The notes under the pieces were generated by a model. The model worked only from the letters and a program-made list of their open reading frames with translations. It was not told where the DNA came from and searched no databases. From the NCBI RefSeq assembly GCF_004346865.1, contig NZ_SMGR01000001.1, positions 620,001 through 684,000 on the forward strand: a stretch of DNA of 64,000 nucleotides. The letters run 5' to 3'. Positions 8,178-17,124 of this stretch are shown here, in pieces (within the stretch, counting starts at the first letter, position 1; every line of letters starts with the position of its first letter). The position numbers were made by a program, and so were the translations under genes. Source of the stretch: Shimia isoporae (GTDB lineage Bacteria; Pseudomonadota; Alphaproteobacteria; Rhodobacterales; Rhodobacteraceae).

Positions 8178-9380
8178 TTAGCTTGTCTCCAGACCCGTCA
8201 GTGCGGCGGCAAACTCTTCGGGATCGAACGGCTGCAAGTCGTCGATCTGTTCGCCGACGCCTATGGCGTGGATTGGCAGGCCGAATTTGTCTGCGAGGCT
8301 GACAAGGATCCCGCCCTTGGCTGTGCCGTCGAGTTTGGTCATCACAAGACCAGAGACATCCGCGAGCTTCTGGAAAGTTTCGACCTGGGAAATCGCGTTC
8401 TGGCCGGTGGTGGCGTCCAATACCAACAAAGTGTTGTGCGGCGCGTCCGGGTCCTTTTTGCGGATCACGCGCACAATTTTGGCGAGTTCTTCCATCAGGT
8501 CCTGACGGTTCTGCAAACGCCCTGCTGTATCGATCATAAGAAGGTCTGCGCCATCGGCTTCGGCCTTGGTCATTGCGTCAAATGCCAAAGAAGCCGGATC
8601 GGAACCTTCGGGTGCTGTCAGGACCGGCACTCCGGCGCGTTCTCCCCAGACCTGCAGCTGTTCGACTGCCGCGGCGCGGAAGGTATCGCCGGCAGCGATC
8701 ACCACGGATTTGCCAGCAGCACGGAACTGGCTGGCAAGTTTGCCGATTGTCGTGGTTTTGCCTGAGCCGTTCACGCCGACCACCAGAACCACTTGCGGTT
8801 TGGAAGGGTAGAGCGGCATCGGGCGTGCGACCGTATCCATGATGCGGGCCACTTCAGCCGCCAGCATCTCTTTGATTTCGCGAGAAGATACACGACGCCC
8901 CATACGGCCTTCTGCGATGTTGGCTGTCACGCGCAGAGCAGTGTCGACGCCCATATCCGAAGCAATGAGCAATTCTTCGAGTTGCTCCAGCATGTCGTCG
9001 TCAAGCTCGCGTTTGACTTCTGTTGGCGCGGTGGTGCGACCCGTGAGACGAGCAAGTAGGCCCGGTTTCGGAGCAGCGGGTGCTGTTGGCGCGGGTGCCG
9101 GTTTCGGTTGCGGTGTAGGAGTAGGTTCCGGTGCGACCACAGGTTCCTCTGTAGCAAGCTTTTCGGCAGGCTGTGGCTTTGGTGGCTCTTCGGCCGCGGC
9201 GGGTTCCGCTGTTGGCGTTGATTGCGGCTCTGCATCAGGCGCTGGTTGTGGCTCCGGTAGCGGCGCAGGGGCTTCAACAGTTTCTTCCTGACCGCCATCC
9301 TCAACAATGGCATCAAGCCCTTCCTCGAGCTTGGAGGAAGATTTAAAGAGCCGGTCTTTGAGCTTTGAGAAAAACGCCAT
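8178..9380 (-). CDS. ftsY: Signal recognition particle receptor FtsY
   Basis: The 400-residue SRP-receptor GTPase docks ribosome-SRP complexes at the inner membrane for co-translational insertion. An N-terminal amphipathic start (MAFFSKLKDRLFKSS) is followed by an acidic, Pro/Ala-rich A-domain of about 85 residues, then the N domain and the G domain. Visible G motifs include GVNGSGKTTTIGKLA (G1), DTFRAAAVEQL, DTAGRLQ (G3), TKLDGTAKGG (G4) and GVGEQIDDLQPFDPEEF at the end. The ATG at MAFFSKL fits the family; the frame extends ten residues upstream without support. Confidence 0.97.
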   Translation of the reverse strand: MAFFSKLKDRLFKSSSKLEEGLDAIVEDGGQEETVEAPAPLPEPQPAPDAEPQSTPTAEPAAAEEPPKPQPAEKLATEEPVVAPEPTPTPQPKPAPAPTAPAAPKPGLLARLTGRTTAPTEVKRELDDDMLEQLEELLIASDMGVDTALRVTANIAEGRMGRRVSSREIKEMLAAEVARIMDTVARPMPLYPSKPQVVLVVGVNGSGKTTTIGKLASQFRAAGKSVVIAAGDTFRAAAVEQLQVWGERAGVPVLTAPEGSDPASLAFDAMTKAEADGADLLMIDTAGRLQNRQDLMEELAKIVRVIRKKDPDAPHNTLLVLDATTGQNAISQVETFQKLADVSGLVMTKLDGTAKGGILVSLADKFGLPIHAIGVGEQIDDLQPFDPEEFAAALTGLETS

Positions 9381-9430
9381 TGGGGCCTCCGCGAAACGTC
9401 CTTGTCCCACTTAGTATTATTCGCAGGGAC

Positions 9431-10108
9431 TTAAAAGAGTGGCGTGTTCCAGCCGCTGCCTGCGAGGATAAGGAACTGACCGCCCGCATAGAGCGACCAG
9501 AGCGCAATTGAGGCAGGGCGTTGCCAAGAGGAGTGCGCGGGCATCCGGAAAAGTTGCAACGACAGGATTGTGTCGGAGGCCAAAAAGGCAAATGCGCCTG
9601 CGATGGCAAGCGGTAGTGCTGGTAGACCAAGCGCCGTGAGGCCCATTAACGCGATAAGCACTACATAAACACGTACAGGCCATCGCATACCGCCAGTGAA
9701 AGGGATGAGCCAAAGTTCTGAGGACAGTGCAAAGACAATCACGGCGAGGATCAGCGGGAGGGGAGCTTCCAGCGGACCCGCCCCGAGCGTCCAGAAATGA
9801 AAGATGAAAGCGATATGCGCGGCAGCGAAAGCGATCAACCCGATCAGAAAGGGGCGATCCCCATCGCGAGAAAGTGCAATGTCTCCGACGGCAGAAAGCA
9901 ACAAGGCGATCGTGACCGCCGGATGACCGAAGCTGATCCATGAAGCGGCGGCGAAAGCAGGCATCGGGACCGCTTTTACCAGTGTTTTCATGCGGCTAGG
10001 CGGGCGGTGACAAAAGAATAACGCATAGCCAATGGCTGCCAGTAAGCCTATGCCTAGAAAAACAAATTTCAGCGTTTGCCGCAACGCGATGACTTCGAAT
10101 GGGGTCAT
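9431..10108 (-). CDS. Lysoplasmalogenase-like YhhN/TMEM86 family membrane protein
   Basis: A 225-residue protein with about eight hydrophobic segments and the YhhN signature: LLSAVGDIALSRDGDRPFLIGLIAFA near residues 75-100 and FLASDTILSLQLF near residue 175. The conserved acidic residues in these two segments belong to the proposed active site of the family, which in animals (TMEM86B) and Legionella hydrolyses the vinyl-ether bond of lysoplasmalogen. The bacterial substrate is unknown. It lies 50 bp upstream of ftsY on the same strand. Confidence 0.8.
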   Translation of the reverse strand: MTPFEVIALRQTLKFVFLGIGLLAAIGYALFFCHRPPSRMKTLVKAVPMPAFAAASWISFGHPAVTIALLLSAVGDIALSRDGDRPFLIGLIAFAAAHIAFIFHFWTLGAGPLEAPLPLILAVIVFALSSELWLIPFTGGMRWPVRVYVVLIALMGLTALGLPALPLAIAGAFAFLASDTILSLQLFRMPAHSSWQRPASIALWSLYAGGQFLILAGSGWNTPLF

Positions 10109-10253
10109 ATTGATCGATCCGTCGTATTCCTGGTGACCTTAGGCGGAGCCAGAAGCCGACGCAAACGCGGGAATGCGCAAAATGCAACGCGATGCTGTCG
10201 ACGCTTCAGGCCGGAAGGTGTTAGTTTGAGGTCAACGAATGAGGAGAAAGTCG

Positions 10254-11138
10254 ATGCGGGTTTTGTTCACAGGTGGTGCCGGCAAGGCCGGACGACACGC
10301 AGTTCAATATCTGGTGGAACAAGGTCATCGGGTTCTGAATCTCGACCTTCAGCTTTTGGAAATGGAAGGCGTCGACAACCGCGTTGCAGACATTTCGAAT
10401 GCCGGTCAGGTGTATGATGTCATGACAAGCTATGCCGGTTTTGACGAACTTGATCCTGGTACAGGGGTGCCGGCGTTTGATGCGGTTGTACATTTTGCGG
10501 CGGTTCCACGTATTTTGCTGAAACCCGACAACGAGTGTTTTCGCGTCAACACGTTGGGCACCTATAACGTGATCGATGCGGCTGTGAAGTTCGGTGTCCG
10601 AAAAATCATCTTTGCCAGCTCGGAGACTTCTTACGGTGTGTGCTTTGCGGATGGCGAGCGCAAGCCGGATTACATTCCGATCGATGAAGAGCATCCCACG
10701 GTGCCCGAAGACAGTTATGCGATGTCCAAAGTGGTAAATGAAGTGACGGCGCGTAGCTTTCAGCGCCGGAGTGGTTTTGATATCTACGGCATCCGCATCA
10801 ACAACGTAATCGAACCACACGAATATGCGCAGGACTTTCCCGCATATATGGCAGATCCGGACATGCGGCGGCGCAATATCTTTGCCTACATCGATGCGCG
10901 CGATCTGGGACATCTGGTGGACCGTTGCCTTGCTGTTAATGGGCTTGGCTACGAGGTTTTCAATGCCTCAAATGACAATCATTCGGTTGGTTTGACGACA
11001 TCTGAGATCATCGCGCGCTATTACGATGGTGTTCCCCAAAAAGCGGACATGGCCGAAGACGAGACATTCTATTCGAACAAAAAGGCCAAGCGTTTGCTTG
11101 GCTTTACGCCGCGACATGACTGGCGTCATTACCTCTAG
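10254..11138 (+). CDS. NAD-dependent epimerase/dehydratase (extended SDR)
   Basis: The 294-residue extended short-chain dehydrogenase has an N-terminal Rossmann motif GGAGKAGRHA (instead of the usual TGxxGxxG spacing: TGGAGKAG), the AASET/SSETSYG strand and the catalytic YAMSK at about residue 162 (Tyr-x3-Lys). The family oxidises, epimerises or dehydrates sugars and related polyols. The start follows GAGGAGAAA at ideal distance. The stop codon lies inside a CTAG shared with the convergent gene. The substrate is not assignable. Confidence 0.85.
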   Translation: MRVLFTGGAGKAGRHAVQYLVEQGHRVLNLDLQLLEMEGVDNRVADISNAGQVYDVMTSYAGFDELDPGTGVPAFDAVVHFAAVPRILLKPDNECFRVNTLGTYNVIDAAVKFGVRKIIFASSETSYGVCFADGERKPDYIPIDEEHPTVPEDSYAMSKVVNEVTARSFQRRSGFDIYGIRINNVIEPHEYAQDFPAYMADPDMRRRNIFAYIDARDLGHLVDRCLAVNGLGYEVFNASNDNHSVGLTTSEIIARYYDGVPQKADMAEDETFYSNKKAKRLLGFTPRHDWRHYL

Positions 11139-12028
11139 GCTTTTGTCACACCGCTTCGTTGGGCGACGAAATCTACCAGGTGCGGGACGTAGTCGCTGGG
11201 ACCATCACCGCCTGCAGCCACTGCCATGGCAAAGCTGTTCTTGATCGTGTTTCCCACCGGGTTGGGTAAGTCGACACTGTCCGCCATGGCCTCCAGATAG
11301 CGCATATCCTTGAGGGCGTTTGTCAGGGTGAACTTGTGGGCCTCGGGATTGCCCTCGACGGCGTAACCCATAAATGTTTGGTAGAACCCGCAATCCATGC
11401 GGCTGCCACGAATGACGGAATCAAATTGCTGCGTTGTAATGCCGACTTTCTCTGATAGCGCGAGTGCTTCGGAGTATAGCGACGCATATCCCATGGCGAG
11501 AAAATTGTTCAGTAGCTTCATTTTGTGACCTGCGCCGGAAGGTCCCATGTGCACGATTATTGTCGCCCAAGCAGAGATCACGGGCGTCAGGCGGTCGTAG
11601 AGTTCTGTGGACGCGCCAACCATTGTCGCCAATTCTCCGGCTTCAGCTTGCACCGGCGTTCCGCCCAGTGGTGCATCGGCCATGTGGCAACCCGCGGCCG
11701 CAAGTTTTTCGGCAAGCGCCATGGTCGACGTAGGGTCGGCCGTGGAACAATCCACGATGACGCTGTCGGGAGACATATGCGGCATTATTTCGTCGACGAT
11801 CGCCTCCACTTGCGGCGAACCGGGCGCGCAGATGTGTATGACCGTGCTGGCCTCTGCCAATGCGGCGAGAGAGGAAGCTTCTGCTGCGCCTTTAGAGACC
11901 AGGTCATCGACAGGCGCACGATTGCGATGGGCGATCACTGTGACGGGGTAGCCTGCTTTGAGAAGATTGGCCGCCATTCCGTGCCCCATCAACCCAACCC
12001 CGACAAATCCGATACTCTCTTTGTTCAT
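11135..12028 (-). CDS. 3-hydroxyisobutyrate dehydrogenase-family oxidoreductase
   Basis: The 297-residue beta-hydroxyacid dehydrogenase carries the NAD(P)-binding GVGLMGHGMAANLLKAG at the N-terminus, the substrate motif DAPLGGTPVQAEAG near residue 120 (family DAPVSGG), and the catalytic lysine segment GAGHKMKLLNN near residue 170. Relatives include 3-hydroxyisobutyrate dehydrogenase, tartronate semialdehyde reductase and succinic-semialdehyde reductases, and the sequence does not decide between them. The stop codon overlaps that of the convergent epimerase-like gene by two bases. Confidence 0.88.
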   Translation of the reverse strand: MNKESIGFVGVGLMGHGMAANLLKAGYPVTVIAHRNRAPVDDLVSKGAAEASSLAALAEASTVIHICAPGSPQVEAIVDEIMPHMSPDSVIVDCSTADPTSTMALAEKLAAAGCHMADAPLGGTPVQAEAGELATMVGASTELYDRLTPVISAWATIIVHMGPSGAGHKMKLLNNFLAMGYASLYSEALALSEKVGITTQQFDSVIRGSRMDCGFYQTFMGYAVEGNPEAHKFTLTNALKDMRYLEAMADSVDLPNPVGNTIKNSFAMAVAAGGDGPSDYVPHLVDFVAQRSGVTKA

Positions 12029-12126
12029 GGTGCTCTCCCGACAAGTTATTTCACTCGGTATTCAGGACATTTTCGAGAAGGTTGCGCAAGTGCCTGCTTT
12101 TGCGGGGCTACTCCTAAGCGGCCGTT

Positions 12127-12155
12127 TTGACGTGATAGTGTTTGTGGTTCCATTT
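12127..12155 (+). promoter_or_regulatory. Candidate promoter of the 6S-like RNA
   Basis: TTGACG at 12127-12132 is followed after 17 bp by a weak -10 (CCATTT). Transcription would begin near 12160, exactly where the predicted closing stem of the RNA starts. The -10 is poor, so this is tentative. Confidence 0.3.
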
Positions 12156-12156
12156 C

Positions 12157-12302
12157 GTGGGCCCATAGAACAAAGTTGCCTACAATCACTCGGGGCAAGG
12201 GAGCTCGCGGTTGCAGTGGCCGGATGTGCCGGAGTGCAACGTCTCACACCGAAAAGTCCGATTTGGAAGCCTTTAGCTTGGGCGACAAACAGTGGGTCCT
12301 CA
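12157..12302 (+). ncRNA. ssrS: Candidate 6S RNA
   Basis: This non-coding stretch between a dehydrogenase gene and rnpB folds like a 6S RNA. The closing stem pairs GGGCCCA (12159-12165) with TGGGTCC (12293-12299); a second stem pairs GTTGCC (12175-12180) with GGCGAC (12281-12286). An open central region follows, and the apical hairpin GTTGCA/TGCAAC encloses CCGG/CCGG at about 12209-12240. The 3' side of the bubble reads GGAAGCCTTTAGCTTGGGCGACA, close to the Escherichia coli 6S segment beginning GAAGCCTTAAAACTGCGACGAC. A rho-independent terminator follows on the same strand. 6S RNA binds the sigma-70 holoenzyme and mimics an open promoter. The ends are approximate, and the mature RNA may extend toward the terminator. 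Confidence 0.5.
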
Positions 12303-12336
12303 TATGTCAGTGCATGGGGGTACGTCTGGGCGTGGC

Positions 12337-12366
12337 CCGGTCCGGAACGACGTCCGGAGCCTTTTT
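12337..12366 (+). terminator. Rho-independent terminator of the 6S-like RNA
   Basis: A GC-rich hairpin (GGtCCGGA / TCCGGaGCC around a short loop) is followed by TTTTT at 12362-12366. The T-run is on the plus strand, so it ends the plus-strand transcript, not rnpB, whose 3' end lies just beyond at about 12370. Confidence 0.75.
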
Positions 12367-12368
12367 AC

Positions 12369-12746
12369 GCGCAGAGAGCCTATAAGCCGGATTCTGTTCC
12401 CCGGGTTGCCCCGGTTCGATGACCATTCATCTAGAGCGCCTGTTGCCAGTCGCCCTCTAGCTGCCAACCCGGACCTGCTCGGGCCAAGGCGGCCCTGTGA
12501 TTGCTCACGCGCGGTCCCTATTTGGCATTGCTCCCGGTGGGGCTTGCCGTGCCGTCCCTGTTGCCAAGGACGCGGTGGGCTCTTACCCCACCGTTTCACC
12601 CTTACTCCCGCAAGCGGAAGCGGTCTGTTCTCTGTGGCGCTTTCCCTCGGGTTTCCCCGGCCGGGCGTTACCCGGCACCGTTGCCTTGTGGAGTCCGGAC
12701 TTTCCTCGTAGGTTTGCACCCCCGCGGCCATCCGGCTCTTTGCGCA
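12369..12746 (-). ncRNA. rnpB: RNase P RNA (class A)
   Basis: Read on the minus strand, the region has the universal landmarks of bacterial RNase P RNA. These are a 5' P1 strand with AGAGCCGG, the conserved GAGGAAAGTCCGGACTCC at about 12695-12715, and the 3' block GAACAGAATCCGGCTTATAGG ending in GGCTCT, which pairs with P1. GC-rich internal helices fit an alphaproteobacterial type A RNA of about 380 nt. It is the catalytic RNA that removes tRNA 5' leaders. The ends are set from the P1 pairing and the upstream promoter and may be off by a few bases. Confidence 0.95.
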
Positions 12747-12752
12747 TTCGCG

Positions 12753-12781
12753 GGTGTAGGGGAAAAGGTTCGGCAGGTCAA
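12753..12781 (-). promoter_or_regulatory. Promoter of rnpB
   Basis: On the minus strand TTGACC (12776-12781) and TACACC (12753-12758) are separated by exactly 17 bp. The predicted start, near 12746, coincides with the 5' strand of RNase P helix P1. Confidence 0.6.
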
Positions 12782-12801
12782 TGTGCTGAAAGGCACGGCA
12801 A

Positions 12802-13464
12802 TCAAGCGGAGGGGCGATCTGTCAGGCGAAGTGCAATCCTTGCATCTTCCGCGTCGGGCTCGCCGTTGGCCCATGGTCTAAAGCGGGCACGAAATGCAGC
12901 GATCGCTTCGGGATTGTCTGTGTCATAACCGATTTTCGCGGCCGCGTCGGCCCAGTCACCCAAGGCTGCCGCCTGGTCTGGCCAGAGCGCCAGACCTTGC
13001 AATGCCAATCGTCGCCAGTCGAAGCGTGTTCCGGGGTCAAACTTTCGTCCCGGCGCCATGTCCGAGTGACCTATGACACCCTCGGCCGGTATGTTCCACC
13101 GGCGCATGATCATCGGCAAGAGCTGTTCCAACGCCGCCATCTGGGGTTCGGAAAACGGATGAGAGCCACGGTTGTCCAGTTCGATTCCGATGGAGCGGGA
13201 GTTAACGTCAGACTTACCTTGCCAGGACCCCGCACCAGCGTGCCACGCCCGCATACTTTCGTCTACCAGTCTGTAAATATGACCTTTTTCACATATCAAG
13301 TAATGCGCTGAGACTTCCGGCGCGGGATCACATAATCGCGCCAGAGCGGCTTTGGCGGAGTCCATCGCGGTATAGTGCAGAACAATCAGTTCCGGCTTCA
13401 GCCCATTGCGACGCTGGCCGAAATTCGGTGAAGGGTGGTCGGTGATGTGCGGCCCTTGGGACAA
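12802..13464 (-). CDS. N-acetylmuramoyl-L-alanine amidase (AmpD / amidase_2 family)
   Basis: The 220-residue protein is an amidase_2 domain: LIVLHYTAM near residue 30 supplies the first zinc His, WHAGAGSWQG follows near residue 75, and GHSDMAPGRKFDPG near residue 135 gives the second His and Asp. It cleaves the amide between N-acetylmuramic acid and L-alanine. No signal peptide is visible, which fits a cytosolic AmpD-like recycling enzyme acting on anhydro-muropeptides. It starts 3 bp after the stop of the upstream lipoprotein gene, so both are one transcript. Confidence 0.9.
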   Translation of the reverse strand: MSQGPHITDHPSPNFGQRRNGLKPELIVLHYTAMDSAKAALARLCDPAPEVSAHYLICEKGHIYRLVDESMRAWHAGAGSWQGKSDVNSRSIGIELDNRGSHPFSEPQMAALEQLLPMIMRRWNIPAEGVIGHSDMAPGRKFDPGTRFDWRRLALQGLALWPDQAAALGDWADAAAKIGYDTDNPEAIAAFRARFRPWANGEPDAEDARIALRLTDRPSA

Positions 13465-13467
13465 GGA

Positions 13468-14271
13468 CTAGTTGCCGGAAACGCTGCGGAATGGGGTCGG
13501 ATCCCAGTCGCAAGCGAACCCGTCGCCGTCCGGGTCCAGACCGAGGCGGTCTTTCTTGGGGCCACCTTTTTCCAGGAAGGCCATTTGAGCGAGATCCGGA
13601 CTAGGGTATTTGTCACATGCTGCTTGCAACTGCGCGGCAGACTTCAAGTTCAGGCGGTTGTATTGCTTAACGCCGACAGGGTTCTTGGTCGACAGAGCGT
13701 AGGCCACGATGTTCGGCCCCGCGTTTCCGGAGCGGGTCGGAACAGCGGTTGTTTCCACGACGGTATATTGTGCTTTATTGCGCTCGCGCCGCGCAGCATC
13801 GTCTTCGATAGAGCGACGATCCTCGACCGCGTCAAAGCTGTTTTCGTCCGAAATGCCGGGATTGGAGAACACGGTTGGCGCAGGATTTGACGGGCTCGCA
13901 TCTACGGGTTTCACACCCGAGTTCAGCGATGCTGCGTTCAGCGCGGCCTGTGTTTCGCGAGCGATATCAGCGGCTTCAGATTGGGCGGGCGCTGTCGCAA
14001 CTGTTGCGGTCGCCGTTGTTGCGACAGGGGCAGCTGTCGGCGTGGTGGCAAGCGGAGCCGCGGCTACGGTCGGAGCCGCGGGAATGGTCTCGTCGCTCAC
14101 AGCTTGCGGATTGGGCAAGGCGTTTCCGGTCAGTTCCGCTTCGCGCTGGGCACGGGCCTCTGGCGAGTTGTGGATGTTGTCAAAGCCAACGCCCGCGGCG
14201 CTGTCGGGGATGGCAGGCTGGCATGCTGCCAGCGCCGCCAGAGCGCATCCTGTAAGGAAAAACCGTGTCAT
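13468..14271 (-). CDS. Lipoprotein with C-terminal Excalibur-like calcium-binding motif
   Basis: The 267-residue protein has a lipoprotein signal peptide with lipobox LAAC at residues 14-17, so it should be lipid-anchored in the envelope. A long low-complexity Ala/Thr/Pro linker (about residues 60-130) separates the anchor from a C-terminal domain. That domain ends with DRLGLDPDGDGFACDWDPTP, an Excalibur-type DxDxDGxxC calcium-binding loop, with a second conserved cysteine (QAACDKY) upstream. Excalibur domains are extracellular and of unknown role. Tight linkage to the amidase gene suggests a cell-wall function, by inference only. Confidence 0.7.
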   Translation of the reverse strand: MTRFFLTGCALAALAACQPAIPDSAAGVGFDNIHNSPEARAQREAELTGNALPNPQAVSDETIPAAPTVAAAPLATTPTAAPVATTATATVATAPAQSEAADIARETQAALNAASLNSGVKPVDASPSNPAPTVFSNPGISDENSFDAVEDRRSIEDDAARRERNKAQYTVVETTAVPTRSGNAGPNIVAYALSTKNPVGVKQYNRLNLKSAAQLQAACDKYPSPDLAQMAFLEKGGPKKDRLGLDPDGDGFACDWDPTPFRSVSGN

Positions 14272-14307
14272 ATTTGCCTTGCCTGCTCTTTTAGCTTTGG
14301 CAGGGTT

Positions 14308-15795
14308 TTACCACCATTGAGCCGGTTTGGCTACAAATCCCGCCGCCTGTTCCAGCGCATAAGCGGTGTTCAGCAGATCGCCTTCTTCCCAAGGACGGCC
14401 AATCAGTTGCAGACCCAGTGGCAATCCCTGGCTGTCCAATCCAGTGGGCACCGAAACACCCGGCAAACCGGCGAGGTTTACCGTGACGGTGAACACGTCG
14501 TTCAAGTACATCTGGATCGGGTCAGCGTCAGTCATTTCGCCGAGGCCAAAGGCCGCAGACGGTGTCGCTGGTGTCAGGATCGCGTCGATGCCCTGCGCAA
14601 AGACGTTCTCGAAGTCTTGCTTGATCAGGGTGCGAACACGGCGCGCGCGGTTGTAGTAGGCGTCGTAGAAACCAGCCGAAAGCACATAGGTGCCGACCAT
14701 CACGCGGCGCTGGACCTCGTGGCCAAATCCTTCGGCGCGGGTTTTCTCGTACATCTCGGTGATGCCATCGCCTGCGCCAAGGGTGGCGCGATGACCATAG
14801 CGAACGCCGTCGTAGCGCGCGAGGTTGGATGATGCCTCGGCGGGCGCGATGACATAGTAGGCTGGCAAGGCGTATTTGGTGTGCGGCAGCGAGATGTCGA
14901 CGATCTCGGCACCAGCTGCTTTTAGCATTTCCGTGCCTTCGGACCAAAGTTTCTCGATCTCTTGGGGCATGCCTTCCATGCGGTATTCCTTGGGGATACC
15001 GATTTTTTTGCCGCGGATGTCGCCGGTCAGCATGGCTTCAAAATTTGGTACAGCCAGATCCGCAGACGTGCTGTCCTTTGCGTCGTGACCACACATTGCC
15101 TCAAGCATGATGGCGGCATCGCGCACGTCTTTGGTCATCGGACCAGCCTGATCCAACGACGACGCAAAGGCGACGATACCCCAGCGAGAGCATCGGCCAT
15201 AAGTTGGCTTGATGCCGGTGATACCGGTAAAGGCTGCCGGTTGGCGGATCGAGCCACCTGTGTCGGTGCCGGTCGCCGCCAAACAAAGATCAGCGGCCAC
15301 GGCGGCAGCCGAGCCACCGGACGACCCGCCGGGAGTCAGCTCCGCGTTGTCGTTGCCTCGACGCCAAGGGTTCACAGCGTTGCCGTAGACAGAGGTTTCG
15401 TTGGACGAGCCCATAGCGAATTCGTCCATGTTGAGCTTGCCCAGCATCACCGCTCCCGCGTCTTCCAGCTTCTGGGAAACGGTGGATTCATATTCGGGAG
15501 TGAAGCCTTCGAGGATGCGGCTGGCAGCTTGTGACGGCACACCTTTGGTGCAGAAGAGATCCTTGATGCCGATCGGAAGGCCGCACATATCCGGTGCGTC
15601 GCCCTGCTGGATGCGGGCGTCCGCTGCCTTGGCCCGCTCCAGAGCCAGCTCCGGCGTCTTGTGAACAAACGCGTTCAGCGCATCGGCCTTGTCGATGGCC
15701 GACAGGAACGCTTCGGTCAGTTCTACGGAAGTCACATCACCTGCACGCAGTGTGTCACGGGCGCCTGCAAGGGTGAGTTTTGTCAGATCAGTCAT
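14308..15795 (-). CDS. gatA: Aspartyl/glutamyl-tRNA amidotransferase subunit A
   Basis: The 495-residue amidase-signature enzyme releases ammonia from glutamine for transamidation of Glu-tRNA(Gln) and/or Asp-tRNA(Asn). The Ser-Ser-Lys triad is visible: Lys in [14 protein letters not shown] near residue 76, and serines in [15 protein letters not shown] near residues 150-165, followed by [12 protein letters not shown]. Length is normal for GatA. gatC lies 46 bp upstream on the same strand; gatB is not in the window, so the operon is split as in many alphaproteobacteria. Confidence 0.97.
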   Translation of the reverse strand: MTDLTKLTLAGARDTLRAGDVTSVELTEAFLSAIDKADALNAFVHKTPELALERAKAADARIQQGDAPDMCGLPIGIKDLFCTKGVPSQAASRILEGFTPEYESTVSQKLEDAGAVMLGKLNMDEFAMGSSNETSVYGNAVNPWRRGNDNAELTPGGSSGGSAAAVAADLCLAATGTDTGGSIRQPAAFTGITGIKPTYGRCSRWGIVAFASSLDQAGPMTKDVRDAAIMLEAMCGHDAKDSTSADLAVPNFEAMLTGDIRGKKIGIPKEYRMEGMPQEIEKLWSEGTEMLKAAGAEIVDISLPHTKYALPAYYVIAPAEASSNLARYDGVRYGHRATLGAGDGITEMYEKTRAEGFGHEVQRRVMVGTYVLSAGFYDAYYNRARRVRTLIKQDFENVFAQGIDAILTPATPSAAFGLGEMTDADPIQMYLNDVFTVTVNLAGLPGVSVPTGLDSQGLPLGLQLIGRPWEEGDLLNTAYALEQAAGFVAKPAQWW

Positions 15796-15841
15796 GTCGG
15801 GTCGCCTTCTGGATATCGGGCAAATTCAGGAAAAGTGGAGG

Positions 15842-16129
15842 TCAGTCGACCACTTTGGGAACGGTGAAGAAGCCTTCACGGGCATCCGGCGCATTCGACA
15901 GGACTTTTTCCTGTTGGTCACCATCGTTGACCACGTCTTCACGACGCTTCAAGCGCATCGGGGTCACGGAAACCATGGGCTCGACGCCGTCCACATCCAC
16001 CTCATTGAGCTGTTCGATAAAGCCCAGCACGGCGTTGAACTCCTGCGCCAAAGCGGGCAGGGCGTCTTCTTCTACCTTGATGCGGGCCAGTTTGGCCACT
16101 TTGGCGGCGGTGCTTTCGTCAATCGACAT
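15842..16129 (-). CDS. gatC: Aspartyl/glutamyl-tRNA amidotransferase subunit C
   Basis: The 95-residue GatC clamps GatA to GatB in the amidotransferase. Family features are the N-terminal VAKLARIKVEEDAL helix, EFNAVLGFIEQLNEVDVDGVEP and the C-terminal NAPDAREGFFTVPKVVD. The frame continues 65 codons upstream, but only MSIDESTAAKV matches the family start. Next to gatA on the same strand. Confidence 0.95.
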   Translation of the reverse strand: MSIDESTAAKVAKLARIKVEEDALPALAQEFNAVLGFIEQLNEVDVDGVEPMVSVTPMRLKRREDVVNDGDQQEKVLSNAPDAREGFFTVPKVVD

Positions 16130-16362
16130 CGCTTTGACTCTCCGGATTGCAACTTGGCTACAGCCTTTAGCGTGCAGGCTTTGGCGGTGCAAGCGGAGAG
16201 CGCCTGTGGGTTGCGTTCGTGCGTGCGTTTGCTTGCTCATAACGCAAATGGTCTGGCATTCTTGAAGCCCACTTTCTACCTGCACATGACCGAAGTTGCA
16301 GCGGCAACAAGTATGATCCGACACACGTCGCGTTCGATCTGGCCAAGCAGAGGGCGGTAGAC

Positions 16363-17049
16363 CTATTTGGCGGGAAAAAGATCGGCCTGAACCCAGGTAT
16401 CGGACCGGTCACCTCGCAAGTCAGCATGCAAAGCCCGACCGCGACGCAGGGCTGGGCGATCCCACAGTTGTTTGAGCCAACGAGCGAGGTTTGGTTTGTC
16501 TTCCAACGTCTGTTGTTGACCTTCCCAAAGCGACGCCCAGCCCCAGATCGACATGTCTGCGATGGAGTAGAAGTCACCGGCAACAAATTCGGTTTCTGAG
16601 AGCCGTCGGTCCAGCACGCCGTAGAGGCGCGCGGTTTCATCACGGTATCGCTTTTTTGCATAGGCGATATCTTGGGGCGCGTATTTCAAGAAATGGTGGG
16701 TTTGCCCGGCCATTGGTCCGACGCCCCCCATCTGCCACATGAGCCATTCTTCAACTGCGATGCGGTCGCGGTCGGTTGTGCCCATGAACAAACCGGTTTT
16801 TCGGGCGAGGTAGAGTAGGATTGCGCCGCTTTCGAAGACGGACACAGATTGACCGTCCGGTCCGTCAGGATCGATAATCGCGGGCATGCGGTTGTTGGGG
16901 GCGATCTTCAGGAAATCCGGCGCAAACTGGTCGCCTTTGCCGATGTTGATCAAATACGTGGTGTAATCGAGGTCCATCTCCTCCAGGGCGATGGAGACTT
17001 TCCAGCCGTTGGGCGTTGGCCAGTAGTAAAGATCAATCGAGGCGGTCAT
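16363..17049 (-). CDS. Glutathione S-transferase family protein (YfcG/Ure2p-like)
   Basis: The 228-residue protein has an N-terminal thioredoxin-fold GST domain, starting LYYWPTPNGWKVSIALEE and containing the cis-Pro NRMPAI and the glutathione-binding SVFESGAILLYLARK. An all-helical C-terminal domain follows. The opening resembles the YfcG/Ure2p subgroup, whose members act as glutathione-dependent disulfide reductases. The ATG start at 17049 follows AAAGGACG; the open frame runs upstream without homology. It is divergent from the SAM-II leader of metZ. Confidence 0.88.
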   Translation of the reverse strand: MTASIDLYYWPTPNGWKVSIALEEMDLDYTTYLINIGKGDQFAPDFLKIAPNNRMPAIIDPDGPDGQSVSVFESGAILLYLARKTGLFMGTTDRDRIAVEEWLMWQMGGVGPMAGQTHHFLKYAPQDIAYAKKRYRDETARLYGVLDRRLSETEFVAGDFYSIADMSIWGWASLWEGQQQTLEDKPNLARWLKQLWDRPALRRGRALHADLRGDRSDTWVQADLFPAK

Positions 17050-17124
17050 GGCACGTCCTTTGAAGAAATTTTGAACATGATGCCTGTTTCCCGCCCTCCT
17101 GCAAGGGGACGCGCCCAATTGGTC

